Source: Desulfovibrio sp. (GTDB lineage Bacteria; Desulfobacterota; Desulfovibrionia; Desulfovibrionales; Desulfovibrionaceae). Taken from it: 64,000 nucleotides of DNA. The stretch's first letter is position 1; every line of letters starts with the position of its first letter. Both the position numbers and the translations under genes were made by a program. The DNA lies in assembly GCA_022839785.1 (NCBI GenBank), contig JALHJW010000012.1, positions 1 to 64,000 of the forward strand, read 5' to 3'. The notes beneath the pieces are model-generated. The model saw only the letters and a list, made by a program, of their open reading frames with translations. It did no database searches and was not told the DNA's origin. Shown piece by piece: positions 57,418 to 64,000 of this stretch.

Positions 57418-59409
57418 ATGCTCATCATCGGCGTGGACACCGGCGGCACCTTCACCGACTTCATCTACAAGGACGGCGACGCCTTCGGCGTGCACAAGCG
57501 CCTCTCCACGCCCGACGACCCCTCGCGCGCGGTCATCGAGGGCGTGCGCCACATCGCCGGGAACCGGCCCGTCCAGATCGTGCACGGCTCCACCGTGGCC
57601 ACCAACGCCATCCTGGAGCGCAAGGGCGTGAAGACCGCGCTCATCGCCAACCAGGGCTTTAAAGACGTCATCGAGATCGGCCGCCAGAACCGCCATGCCC
57701 TGTACGACCTGCACTACCGCCGCCGCCCGCACATCGTGCCGCGCGAGCTGCGCTTCGGCCTGCCCGGCCGGATCACCTCCGAGGGGAGCGAGGCCGAGCC
57801 CTTCGATCCGGCCGCCGCGAAGGCGGCGGCGCGCGCCATCGCGGAGGCGGGCTGCGAGTCCGTGGCCGTGTGCCTGCTCTTCTCCTTCCTCGACCCGGCC
57901 CACGAGCTGGCCGTGCGCGAGGCCTTCGCGGACCTGGGCATCCCGGTCTCGCTCTCGCACGAGATCCTGGCCGAGTTCCGCGAGTTCGAGCGTACCTCCA
58001 CCACGGTCATCAACGCCTACGTCTCGCCCAAGATGACCCGCTACCTGACCAGCCTGCAGAACGAGGCCGGAAAGGACACCCCCCTGCGCATCATGCAGTC
58101 CAACGGCGGCTCCATCTCCGCCGACACCGCCATGCGCGAGTCCGTGCGCACCATCCTCTCCGGCCCGGCCGGGGGCGCGGTGGGCGCGCACGCCCTGGCC
58201 CAGGCCGCGGGCTTCGAGAAGATCATCACCTTCGACATGGGCGGCACCTCCACGGACGTGGCGCTCATCGACGGCTGCCTGCCCCTGACCATGGAGTCCG
58301 GCATCGAGGGTTATCCCGTCAAGGTGCCCATGATCGACATCCACACCGTGGGCGCGGGCGGCGGCTCCATCGCCCGCCTGGACGAGGGCGGCGCGCTGCG
58401 CGTGGGCCCCGAGTCGGCCGGGGCCGATCCCGGCCCCATCTGCTACGGCAAGGGCAGCGAGATCGCCACCACGGACGCCAACCTCTTTCTCGGCCGCCTC
58501 ATTCCCGAACGCTTCCTGGGCGGCGGCATGCGGCTGCACACCGAGAAGCTGGACGCCGCCATGCGCGCCATGGCCGCCACGGCGGGCCTCGCCCCCGAGG
58601 CCCTGGCCGAGGGCATCCTCGACGTGGCCAACGCCACCATGGAGCGCGCCATCCGCGTCATCTCCGTGGAACGCGGCTTCGATCCGCGCGAGTTCGCGCT
58701 CTTCTCCTTCGGCGGCGCGGGCGGCCTGCATGCCTGCTTCCTGGCCAAGCAGCTCTCCATGCCGCGCGTCTTCATCCCGAAGAATCCCGGCATCCTCTCG
58801 GCCATCGGCATGATCATGGCCGACGTCATCAAGGACTACTCCCGGACCGTCATGTGCGCGGCCGCGAACACCTGCGTGGCCGACCTCGACGCCCACTTCG
58901 CGCCGCTCGTCGAGCAGGGCGCTGCCGACCTCGCGGCCGAGGGCTTCTCCCGCACGGACATGCGCTTCGAGAAGTTCCTCGACATGCGCTACCAGGGCCA
59001 GTCCTTCGAGATCATCACCCCCTGGAGCGAGACCTTCGCCGAGGCCTTCGAGACGGAGCACGAACGCAAGTACGGCTACCGCAACCCCGGCAAGGCCATC
59101 GAGATCGTCAACATCCGCCTGCGCGCCCGCGGCCTGCCCCAGAAGCCCGACTTCGCGCGCGCCGCGAAGCTCACGGACAAGACCCCGGCCGCCGCGCTGC
59201 TCGAAACCCGGCCCGTCATCTTCGCCGGAAAGACGACCCCCACCCCGGTCATGGAGCGCGACGCGCTCCTGCCCGGCAACACGGTGCAGGGCCCGGCCAT
59301 CCTCGTGGAATACACCTCCACCATCGTCCTGCCCCCCTTCGCCACGGCCAATGTCGACGCCTGGGGCAACCTCGTGGTGGATATCGACTGCGCATGGTGC
59401 GGCGCGTGA
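57418..59409 (+). CDS. hyuA: HyuA, ATP-dependent hydantoinase/5-oxoprolinase subunit A
   Basis: A 663-residue protein of the hydantoinase A/oxoprolinase family with an actin-like ATPase fold. Seen: GVDTGGTFTDFIY (phosphate loop), HGSTVATNAILERKG, FDMGGTSTDVALIDG (second phosphate loop) and VGAGGGSIARLDEGG. With subunit B it opens 5-oxoproline or hydantoin-type rings at the cost of ATP. GAGGAG precedes the ATG by 7 bases; a TTG two codons earlier is less likely. It is separated from hyuB by 369 bases that contain a large hairpin. Confidence 0.93.
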   Translation: MLIIGVDTGGTFTDFIYKDGDAFGVHKRLSTPDDPSRAVIEGVRHIAGNRPVQIVHGSTVATNAILERKGVKTALIANQGFKDVIEIGRQNRHALYDLHYRRRPHIVPRELRFGLPGRITSEGSEAEPFDPAAAKAAARAIAEAGCESVAVCLLFSFLDPAHELAVREAFADLGIPVSLSHEILAEFREFERTSTTVINAYVSPKMTRYLTSLQNEAGKDTPLRIMQSNGGSISADTAMRESVRTILSGPAGGAVGAHALAQAAGFEKIITFDMGGTSTDVALIDGCLPLTMESGIEGYPVKVPMIDIHTVGAGGGSIARLDEGGALRVGPESAGADPGPICYGKGSEIATTDANLFLGRLIPERFLGGGMRLHTEKLDAAMRAMAATAGLAPEALAEGILDVANATMERAIRVISVERGFDPREFALFSFGGAGGLHACFLAKQLSMPRVFIPKNPGILSAIGMIMADVIKDYSRTVMCAAANTCVADLDAHFAPLVEQGAADLAAEGFSRTDMRFEKFLDMRYQGQSFEIITPWSETFAEAFETEHERKYGYRNPGKAIEIVNIRLRARGLPQKPDFARAAKLTDKTPAAALLETRPVIFAGKTTPTPVMERDALLPGNTVQGPAILVEYTSTIVLPPFATANVDAWGNLVVDIDCAWCGA

Positions 59410-59778
59410 GGCAGGGGCGGTAGAGGGGTGGAGTGAAGCCCGGCCGAGGGCCTGGACCGATTTCTGCGCGGTGCGACTTTGGGCCGGGCAGGCTTGGTCA
59501 CGACGGCGAAACGGAGACAGGGGTGGGGACGGAGGTGCGCGGGGAGAAGGCCGGGAAAAATCCGGTCCGCCCCCAACTCCCGCGCCTGTTGAGATATCTG
59601 CGCGCCAAGGACGGAGAATGGCGCGGAAGTTTTAGGAATAAGGGAACGACAGGCTGTACGTGTACGGCCGCGAAGCGAGATAAAAAAGTTTAGGGAAAAG
59701 GAGAGGGGGTCCAGGGAGAGAGGGAAAACCCCTTTCCAAAGGGGTTTTCCCTCTCCCCCTGGCGCCGGAGGCAGCACC
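59410..59778. other. Gap between hyuA and hyuB
   Basis: No gene. It carries A/G-rich sequence, an AT-rich run (GATAAAAAAGTTTAGGG at about 59680-59696) and, at its end, a near-perfect 25-position hairpin. Short open frames across it have no ribosome site. Such a large gap inside a two-subunit operon is unusual and looks like an insertion of a repeat element. Confidence 0.5.
59711..59762. repeat. Long palindromic hairpin (REP-like element)
   Basis: Arms 59711-59735 and 59738-59762 pair over 25 positions with a single A-C mismatch; the inner 18 bp are perfect (GAGAGGG-AAAACCCC-TTT and complement). It ends 16 bases before the hyuB ATG, just short of its ribosome site. It lacks a terminal T-run. 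Its palindromic, purine-striped form is that of a dispersed intergenic repeat, which a genome search would show. Confidence 0.7.
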
Positions 59779-61338
59779 ATGATCAATCCAATCCTGCTCG
59801 AAGTCTTCAAGAACCGCTTCGCGGCCATTGCCGAGGAGATGGGCGTGGCGCTGACGCGCACGGCCTTCTCGCCGAACATCAAGGAGCGACGCGACCTTTC
59901 CTGCGCGGTCTTCGACGCGGAGGGCGAGATGATCGCCCAGGCGGCGCACATCCCGGTGCACCTGGGGTCCATGCCGTTGTCCGTGAAGGCGGCTGTGGCG
60001 GCCTGCGAGATGGCCGAGGGCGACATGGCGCTGCTCAACGACCCCTACCGGGGCGGCACGCACCTGCCGGACGTGACCCTGGTGGCCCCGGTCTTCGCGG
60101 GCGGCGGGCGACCCGCCTTCTACGTGGCCAACCGGGCGCACCACGCCGACGTGGGCGGCATGACCGCCGGCTCCATGCCGCTCTCCACGAGCCTCTTTCA
60201 GGAGGGCCTGATCATCCCGCCGGTGAAGCTGGTCAAGGGCGGCGCGGTGGACGCCGAGATCATGCGCCTCCTCCTGGCCAACGTGCGCACGCCGTTCGAG
60301 CGCGAGGGCGACTTCGCGGCCCAGGTCATGGCCAACGCCACGGGCGTGCGCAGGCTCTGCGAACTGGTGGGCAAGTACGGGCTTGAGATGGTGCGCGGCT
60401 ATGCCGGGGCGCTGCTGGACTACGCCGAATCCATGGCCCGGGCGTGCATCGCGCGGGTGCCGGACGGGTCGTACGCGTTCGAGGACTTCCTGGACGGCGA
60501 CGGGGTGGGCATGCGGGACGTGGCCATCCGGCTCAGGCTGACGGTGCGGGGCGAGGAGGCGGAGCTGGACTTCACCGGATCGGACGACCAGGTCAAGGGG
60601 TCGCTCAACGCGGTGCGCTCCATCACGCTGTCGGCCGTGCTCTACTGCTTCCGCTCGCTCATCGCGCGCGACGTGCCCACCAACGCGGGCATCATGCGGC
60701 CGCTGGAGATTCTGACGCGGCAGGGTTCGGTGCTGGACGCGCGCTTCCCGGCGGCGGTGGCGGGCGGCAACGTGGAGACCAGCCAGCGCGTGGTGGACGT
60801 GGTCCTGGGCGCGCTGGCCCAGGCCCTGCCCGGGGAGATTCCGGCCGCCAGCCAGGGGACCATGAACAACCTGACCATCGGCGGCGTGGACGGCCGCACG
60901 GGCAAGCCCTTCGCCTACTACGAGACGCTGGGCGGCGGCATGGGCGCGTGGCGCGGCGGGGACGGCGAGAGCGCGGTGCACAGCCACATGACCAACACCC
61001 TGAACACGCCCGTGGAGGCCCTGGAGTACAGCTACCCCTTCCGCATGCGGTCCTACGGCGTGCGCACGGGCACGGGCGGCGCGGGCGCGCGCCGGGGCGG
61101 CGACGGCTTGGTGCGCGAGGTGGAGCTGCTGGCCGAGTCCGAGGTCACGGTGCTTTCCGAGCGCCGCACGCGCGGCGGCTACGGCCTGGCGGGCGGCGAA
61201 GCGGCGGTCCCGGGCCGCAACTCGGCCCGGATCGGGGACGAGGTCGTGGAGTTGCCCGGAAAATTCAGCCGCACCCTGCCCGCGAGCGCGGTCCTGCGCA
61301 TCGAGACGCCCGGAGGCGGCGGCTGGGGCGGGGAGTAG
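59779..61338 (+). CDS. hyuB: HyuB, hydantoinase/5-oxoprolinase subunit B
   Basis: A 519-residue hydantoinase B-family protein, partner of HyuA. Seen: LEVFKNRFAAIAEEMGVALTRTAFSPNIKERRD at the start, VYHIPVHLGSMPLSV-like stretch (HIPVHLGSMP), NDPYRGGTHLPDVTL, NRAHHADVGG with metal-binding His residues, DFTGSDDQVKGSLNAV and MTNTLNTPVEALE. Length is typical. The ribosome site CCGGAGG lies just outside the hairpin that ends 16 bases before the ATG. Confidence 0.93.
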   Translation: MINPILLEVFKNRFAAIAEEMGVALTRTAFSPNIKERRDLSCAVFDAEGEMIAQAAHIPVHLGSMPLSVKAAVAACEMAEGDMALLNDPYRGGTHLPDVTLVAPVFAGGGRPAFYVANRAHHADVGGMTAGSMPLSTSLFQEGLIIPPVKLVKGGAVDAEIMRLLLANVRTPFEREGDFAAQVMANATGVRRLCELVGKYGLEMVRGYAGALLDYAESMARACIARVPDGSYAFEDFLDGDGVGMRDVAIRLRLTVRGEEAELDFTGSDDQVKGSLNAVRSITLSAVLYCFRSLIARDVPTNAGIMRPLEILTRQGSVLDARFPAAVAGGNVETSQRVVDVVLGALAQALPGEIPAASQGTMNNLTIGGVDGRTGKPFAYYETLGGGMGAWRGGDGESAVHSHMTNTLNTPVEALEYSYPFRMRSYGVRTGTGGAGARRGGDGLVREVELLAESEVTVLSERRTRGGYGLAGGEAAVPGRNSARIGDEVVELPGKFSRTLPASAVLRIETPGGGGWGGE

Positions 61339-61344
61339 AGGGCC

Positions 61345-61743
61345 TTACACCCAGTTCAGCACGGTCAGCCCCGGCACGCGCTCGAATTCGCGGGCGTTGT
61401 TGGTGACCAGGGGCAGGTTCAGGGCGAGGGCGTGGGCCGCGACGAGCAGGTCCATGGGGCCGATGGGACGGCCCGCGCTTTCCAGCCCGGCGCGCAGGGA
61501 GCCGTAGGCCTCGGCCGCCTGGTCGTCGAAGGGCATGATGTCCAGCTCCGCGCAAAACGCGAGCAGGGCCTCCCCGTTCTGCTCGGGCCTGCCGCTCTTG
61601 GCCACCCCATGCATGAGCTCGGCCAGGGTGATGCTGGATATGCACAGGTCGCCAGGCCGGGCCTGCGCGAAGCGGGACAGCACCGCGGGCGGCCGTCGCT
61701 TGATCACGTAAATGCAGATGTCGGTGCCGAGCAGGCAGCGCAT
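61345..61743 (-). CDS. vapC: VapC toxin, PIN-domain ribonuclease
   Basis: A 132-residue PIN nuclease, toxin of a type II pair; VapC toxins cleave tRNA or rRNA when the antitoxin is lost. Acidic active-site residues: Asp8 (LLGTDIC), Glu42 (LAELMHG), Asp98 (GPMDLLVAAHAL), then TNNAREF. The ATG lies 13 bases after the vapB stop, with GAGGGAG before it, so the genes are co-transcribed. The stop is only 6 bases from the converging hyuB stop. Confidence 0.93.
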   Translation of the reverse strand: MRCLLGTDICIYVIKRRPPAVLSRFAQARPGDLCISSITLAELMHGVAKSGRPEQNGEALLAFCAELDIMPFDDQAAEAYGSLRAGLESAGRPIGPMDLLVAAHALALNLPLVTNNAREFERVPGLTVLNWV

Positions 61744-61756
61744 CAGCCGAACTCCC

Positions 61757-61987
61757 TCACAGGGCCTCGCGCTCTTGCTGCCCGCCCTGGTCGCGCTCGT
61801 CCATGAAGTCCGGCGTGAAGGCGTCCAGGCTGGCGAGCAGCGAGGCGTAAGGCGGCGCTCCCTGGGGCAGGAGAATGACCGCCCGGCCCACGCGGCGGAT
61901 GACCACCTCGCCGCCCTGGAACTGGAACTCCTTGGGCAGGCGCACGGCCTGGCTGTGCCCGTTGCGGAAAAGCTTGGCGGTGTTCAT
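61757..61987 (-). CDS. vapB: VapB antitoxin, AbrB-type DNA-binding protein
   Basis: A 76-residue antitoxin. The N-terminal swapped-hairpin SpoVT/AbrB domain is clear (TAKLFRNGHSQAVRLPKEF, then GGEVVIRRVGRAVILLP); the C-terminal 30 residues should wrap around VapC. It binds DNA and represses its own promoter; an inverted repeat over the -10 lies 14 bases upstream. The ATG used has AGGGGGTC before it; an in-frame ATG five codons earlier is less well placed. Confidence 0.92.
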   Translation of the reverse strand: MNTAKLFRNGHSQAVRLPKEFQFQGGEVVIRRVGRAVILLPQGAPPYASLLASLDAFTPDFMDERDQGGQQEREAL

Positions 61988-62000
61988 GGCGACCCCCTGC

Positions 62001-62022
62001 ATATATACTTCATAGTATCTAT
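62001..62022. promoter_or_regulatory. VapB operator
   Basis: ATATATACT-TCAT-AGTATCTAT, a 22-base inverted repeat with 8 of 9 positions matched. It overlaps the -10 of the vapBC promoter, the usual place for antitoxin autorepression. Confidence 0.7.
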
Positions 62023-62040
62023 ATCGGACAGCACTGGCAA
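62012..62040 (-). promoter_or_regulatory. vapBC promoter
   Basis: Minus strand: TTGCCA (62040-62035), 17 bases, TACTAT (62017-62012). Five of six and four of six matches; the transcript would start about 20 bases before the vapB ATG. Confidence 0.6.
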
Positions 62041-62129
62041 GTCGCCGGGCAAACGCAACGGATTCCTCCCGGCGGCCGGGGCCGACGGCGGCGGCAGAAG
62101 CGCGCGGAGGAAAAATGGGAGGGCCGGGC

Positions 62130-63011
62130 CTACTGCCCGAACTGCTCGATGGCCGCGACGATCTGGGCGCTCTTGGCCTGCAGCTCCAGGCGGCCGCGGT
62201 GGATGATCTCGCGCAGGCGCTCGCCCTCCCAGGGCTGGATGGGCTTGTCGCAGCGCACCACGATGGGGATGATCTCGTAGGAGTGCATGTCGATGGCCAT
62301 GGGCAGCTGGCTCTCCACCAGGGCGCGGCGGAAGACCCGGTGAACGTTGGTGGCGCACTCGGCGAAGCCCTTGGGCTCGGGCGCGGCGGGATCGTCGAAC
62401 CAGACCGCGATGATCACATCCACGTTGCGCCGCACGGCCTCCATGACCGGCAGCGGCGAGAAGAAGGCCCCGTCGGCCAGGACCATGCCGTCCATGCGCA
62501 GCGGAGGCATGAGCGGAAAGACCGCGCCCGAGGCGTAGACCGTGTCGGCCACGGGTCCGGACTCCATGGCCCGGGGCTCGCCCGAGAGCAGGTCCGTGGT
62601 CATGAGCACGGTCTTGGGCGAAAGCCCCTCGATGCGCAGCTTCTTGAAGATGGCGCGGTAGGTCTCCTGCAGCCTGCCCGGCTTGAAGATGGCCTGGCTC
62701 TGGCGGAACCGGCCCTCGTCCAGGCGGGTGATGCCCTGCAGCGCCTCCTGGTCGACCTCGGAATAGACCCCCCAGTTCAGGGCCTGCCCGATGAGCCTGC
62801 TCATGGCCGGGATGTCGTAGCCCGCGCCCCAGAGCGCGGCGAGCAGCGCGCCGCCGCTGCAGCCGACGATGAGGTCGGGCCGGATGCGCACGGCCTGCAG
62901 ATGCTCGATGAGCGGCAGGGCGGCGAAGGCCTTGATGCCCTCGCCTCCCAGGACCACGCCGATGCGCGGCCGGGTCCTGCCCGTGGGGGAGACGGCCCGC
63001 GTCCCGCTCAT
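62130..63011 (-). CDS. Patatin-like phospholipase
   Basis: A 293-residue lipid hydrolase of the patatin/RssA type. Catalytic dyad: Ser52 in GCSGG (nucleophile elbow G-x-S-x-G) and an Asp near 179 in LADGAFF; the oxyanion glycines are in LGGEGIKAF (about 21-29). The N-terminus is cytoplasmic in appearance, without a signal. Its start overlaps the stop of the esterase gene (ATGA), so both lipid enzymes are co-expressed. Confidence 0.88.
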   Translation of the reverse strand: MSGTRAVSPTGRTRPRIGVVLGGEGIKAFAALPLIEHLQAVRIRPDLIVGCSGGALLAALWGAGYDIPAMSRLIGQALNWGVYSEVDQEALQGITRLDEGRFRQSQAIFKPGRLQETYRAIFKKLRIEGLSPKTVLMTTDLLSGEPRAMESGPVADTVYASGAVFPLMPPLRMDGMVLADGAFFSPLPVMEAVRRNVDVIIAVWFDDPAAPEPKGFAECATNVHRVFRRALVESQLPMAIDMHSYEIIPIVVRCDKPIQPWEGERLREIIHRGRLELQAKSAQIVAAIEQFGQ

Positions 63012-63676
63012 GGAGCCCTCCCGGCCTGTTGTCCGGCCTGGTCGAGCAGGCGCAGGACCAGGGGCAGGATGCGCCGGGCGATCTCCTCGGCCCCGGCGGC
63101 GTTCGGGTGGATGCCGTCGGCCAGGTTCAGCGCCGGGTCCGCGGCCACGCCGTCCAGCAGGAAGGGATAGAAAAGGGTCTTGTGCTTTGCGGCCAGACGG
63201 GGGAAAACAGCCTCGAAGGCCGCGGCGTACTGCGGCCCCAGGTTGCGCGGGGCCTTCATGCCCGCCAGGAGCACCGGGACGCCCTGCCGCGCGAAACGGG
63301 CGAGCATGGCGTCCAGGTTCGCCTCCATGCGCTCCACGGACAGGCCGCGCAGGGCGTCGTTGGCTCCCAGGCAGAGGATGGCCGCGTGCGGCCGCTCGGC
63401 CAGGGTCCAGTCCAGGCGCGCCAGGCCCCCGGCCGTGGTGTCGCCCGAGACCCCGGCGTTGACGATGCGCGCGTTCCGGCCCGCGGCGCGCAGCAGTTCG
63501 CCCAGCCGGTCCGGGTAGGAGCCGCCCGCGGGCAGCCCGTATCCGGCCGTGAGGCTGTCGCCGTAGCAGAGCAGGGTCAGGGACGCCTGCTCCGCCGTTG
63601 CGGCCAGGGCCGCGCCCGCGGTTGCGAAAAGGGCCATGGCTGCCACCATCAGGACGCTGTGCGCGCGTTTCAGCAT
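63008..63676 (-). CDS. Exported SGNH esterase (TesA/arylesterase-like)
   Basis: A 222-residue periplasmic esterase with a signal peptide (about 8-26, ALA|A). SGNH blocks: YGDSLTAGYGLP (nucleophile Ser), NAGVSGDTTAGG (block II), LGANDALRG (block III, Asn), and DGIHPNAAGAEEIA near the C-terminus with Asp and His. It is closely like TesA (thioesterase I/lysophospholipase L1). As in E. coli, it is divergent from a LolD/YbbA-type ABC ATPase gene, with 42 bases between starts. The ATG at 63676 gives a proper signal peptide; an earlier codon was not used. Confidence 0.9.
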   Translation of the reverse strand: MLKRAHSVLMVAAMALFATAGAALAATAEQASLTLLCYGDSLTAGYGLPAGGSYPDRLGELLRAAGRNARIVNAGVSGDTTAGGLARLDWTLAERPHAAILCLGANDALRGLSVERMEANLDAMLARFARQGVPVLLAGMKAPRNLGPQYAAAFEAVFPRLAAKHKTLFYPFLLDGVAADPALNLADGIHPNAAGAEEIARRILPLVLRLLDQAGQQAGRAP

Positions 63677-63718
63677 GCGGTCCACAACTTCGGCCCCACC
63701 GGGCCGCACGAGGAAGAG

Positions 63719-64000
63719 ATGTCCGACGTCCAGCCCATCATCGAGCTTTCAGGGGTATCGCTGACCCTACAAGGCAGCGCCGGACCCGTCAACATCCTGC
63801 GCGGCGTGGACCTTGCGGTCCGCCCGGGCGAGACCGTGGGCATCATGGGCGCGTCGGGCGCGGGCAAGACCTCGCTGCTCATGGTCCTCTCGGGCCTGGA
63901 GCGCGCCACCTCGGGCAGCGTGCGCCTGGCCGGGGCCGAGATCACGGACATGGACGAGGACGCCCTGGCGCGTTTTCGCGGCCGCAGCATCGGCATCGTC
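63719..64000 (+). CDS. LolD/YbbA-type ABC transporter ATPase, N-terminal part
   Basis: The gene runs off the window; 94 residues are visible. After ELSGVSLTLQGSAGPVNILRGVDL comes Walker A GASGAGKT and LLMVLSGLERATSGSV, then DMDEDALARFRGRSIGIV, the stretch typical of LolD/YbbA/MacB-type ATPases. In E. coli ybbA-ybbP is divergent from tesA exactly as here, so it is probably the YbbA counterpart with a large permease to follow. A GAGGAAG site lies just before the ATG. Confidence 0.85.
   Translation, partial: MSDVQPIIELSGVSLTLQGSAGPVNILRGVDLAVRPGETVGIMGASGAGKTSLLMVLSGLERATSGSVRLAGAEITDMDEDALARFRGRSIGIV

Noticed and set aside
57304..59061. A 585-residue minus-strand frame opposite hyuA
   Set aside because: Entirely antisense to HyuA, whose ATPase motifs are intact; composition is that of a shadow.
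59433..59693. An 86-residue plus-strand frame in the hyuA-hyuB gap
   Set aside because: No ribosome site, ends in an A-rich stretch, and the composition does not resemble a gene.

Overview
The window is about 70% G+C almost throughout and reads as chromosome of a sulfate-reducing bacterium of the Desulfovibrio group. The main evidence is a complete dsrMKJOP operon preceded by an RsbRD-domain gene, a chemoreceptor with a c-type haem motif in its periplasmic domain (DcrA-like), a Tat-exported Fe superoxide dismutase, and a Tat-exported Fe-S protein paired with a small membrane protein. No rRNA, tRNA, CRISPR array, transposase or prophage was recognised.

Layout. 1-9.7 kb: 3' end of an RluA-type pseudouridine synthase, exported SOD, alkaline phosphatase, YibE/F membrane protein, a chemoreceptor, a self-contained 27-residue membrane microprotein unit, an MBL hydrolase, an AraC regulator and AzlCD. 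9.9-19 kb: a TPR protein, a tightly overlapping five-gene minus-strand glycan operon (two glycosyltransferases of the TIGR04282/04283 type, a GT4 enzyme, an epimerase and a MraY/WecA-type phosphoglycosyltransferase), and a plus-strand run of flavin protein, LysE, SGNH hydrolase, threonine aldolase and EamA transporter. 19-28 kb: haem chemoreceptor, an unknown protein with a MotA-like C-terminal pattern, glutaminyl cyclotransferase, the Fe-S/membrane pair, a TPR protein followed by a second 27-residue microprotein, an MFS transporter and an HD-GYP protein. 28.4-34.2 kb: RsbRD-dsrMKJOP, with a recognisable promoter, an upstream dyad and a terminator.

34-48 kb: mixed housekeeping and signalling genes (VOC protein, PAS-GGDEF, CBS-ACT, a LarC-like protein lacking the usual C-terminal half, PHP phosphoesterase, Trm112, two Hsp20 proteins, two glycosyltransferases, a receiver protein, TatD, an exported transglutaminase, GAF-HD-GYP, an unknown charged protein and a lipoprotein). 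48.2-52.2 kb: recN followed by phoB-pstB-phoU, with no phoR or pstSCA in view; together with phoA near the left end this points to phosphate control. 52.3-54.1 kb: sfsA and a thioesterase flank an AT-rich orphan membrane-protein gene, the clearest horizontally acquired segment in the window. 54.2-61.3 kb: a TRAP transporter (dctPQM) divergent from hyuA-hyuB, plausibly uptake and ATP-dependent ring opening of a 5-oxoproline- or hydantoin-type compound. 61.3-64 kb: a VapBC toxin-antitoxin pair with its operator, a patatin phospholipase, a TesA-like esterase and, divergently, the start of a LolD/YbbA-type ABC ATPase.

The central metabolic element is DsrMKJOP, the membrane complex linking menaquinone and periplasmic electrons to dissimilatory sulfite reduction. 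The most unusual items are the AT-rich orphan gene, the two 27-residue membrane microproteins and the LarC1-only gene. All identifications come from reading motifs and gene context; no database search was possible.
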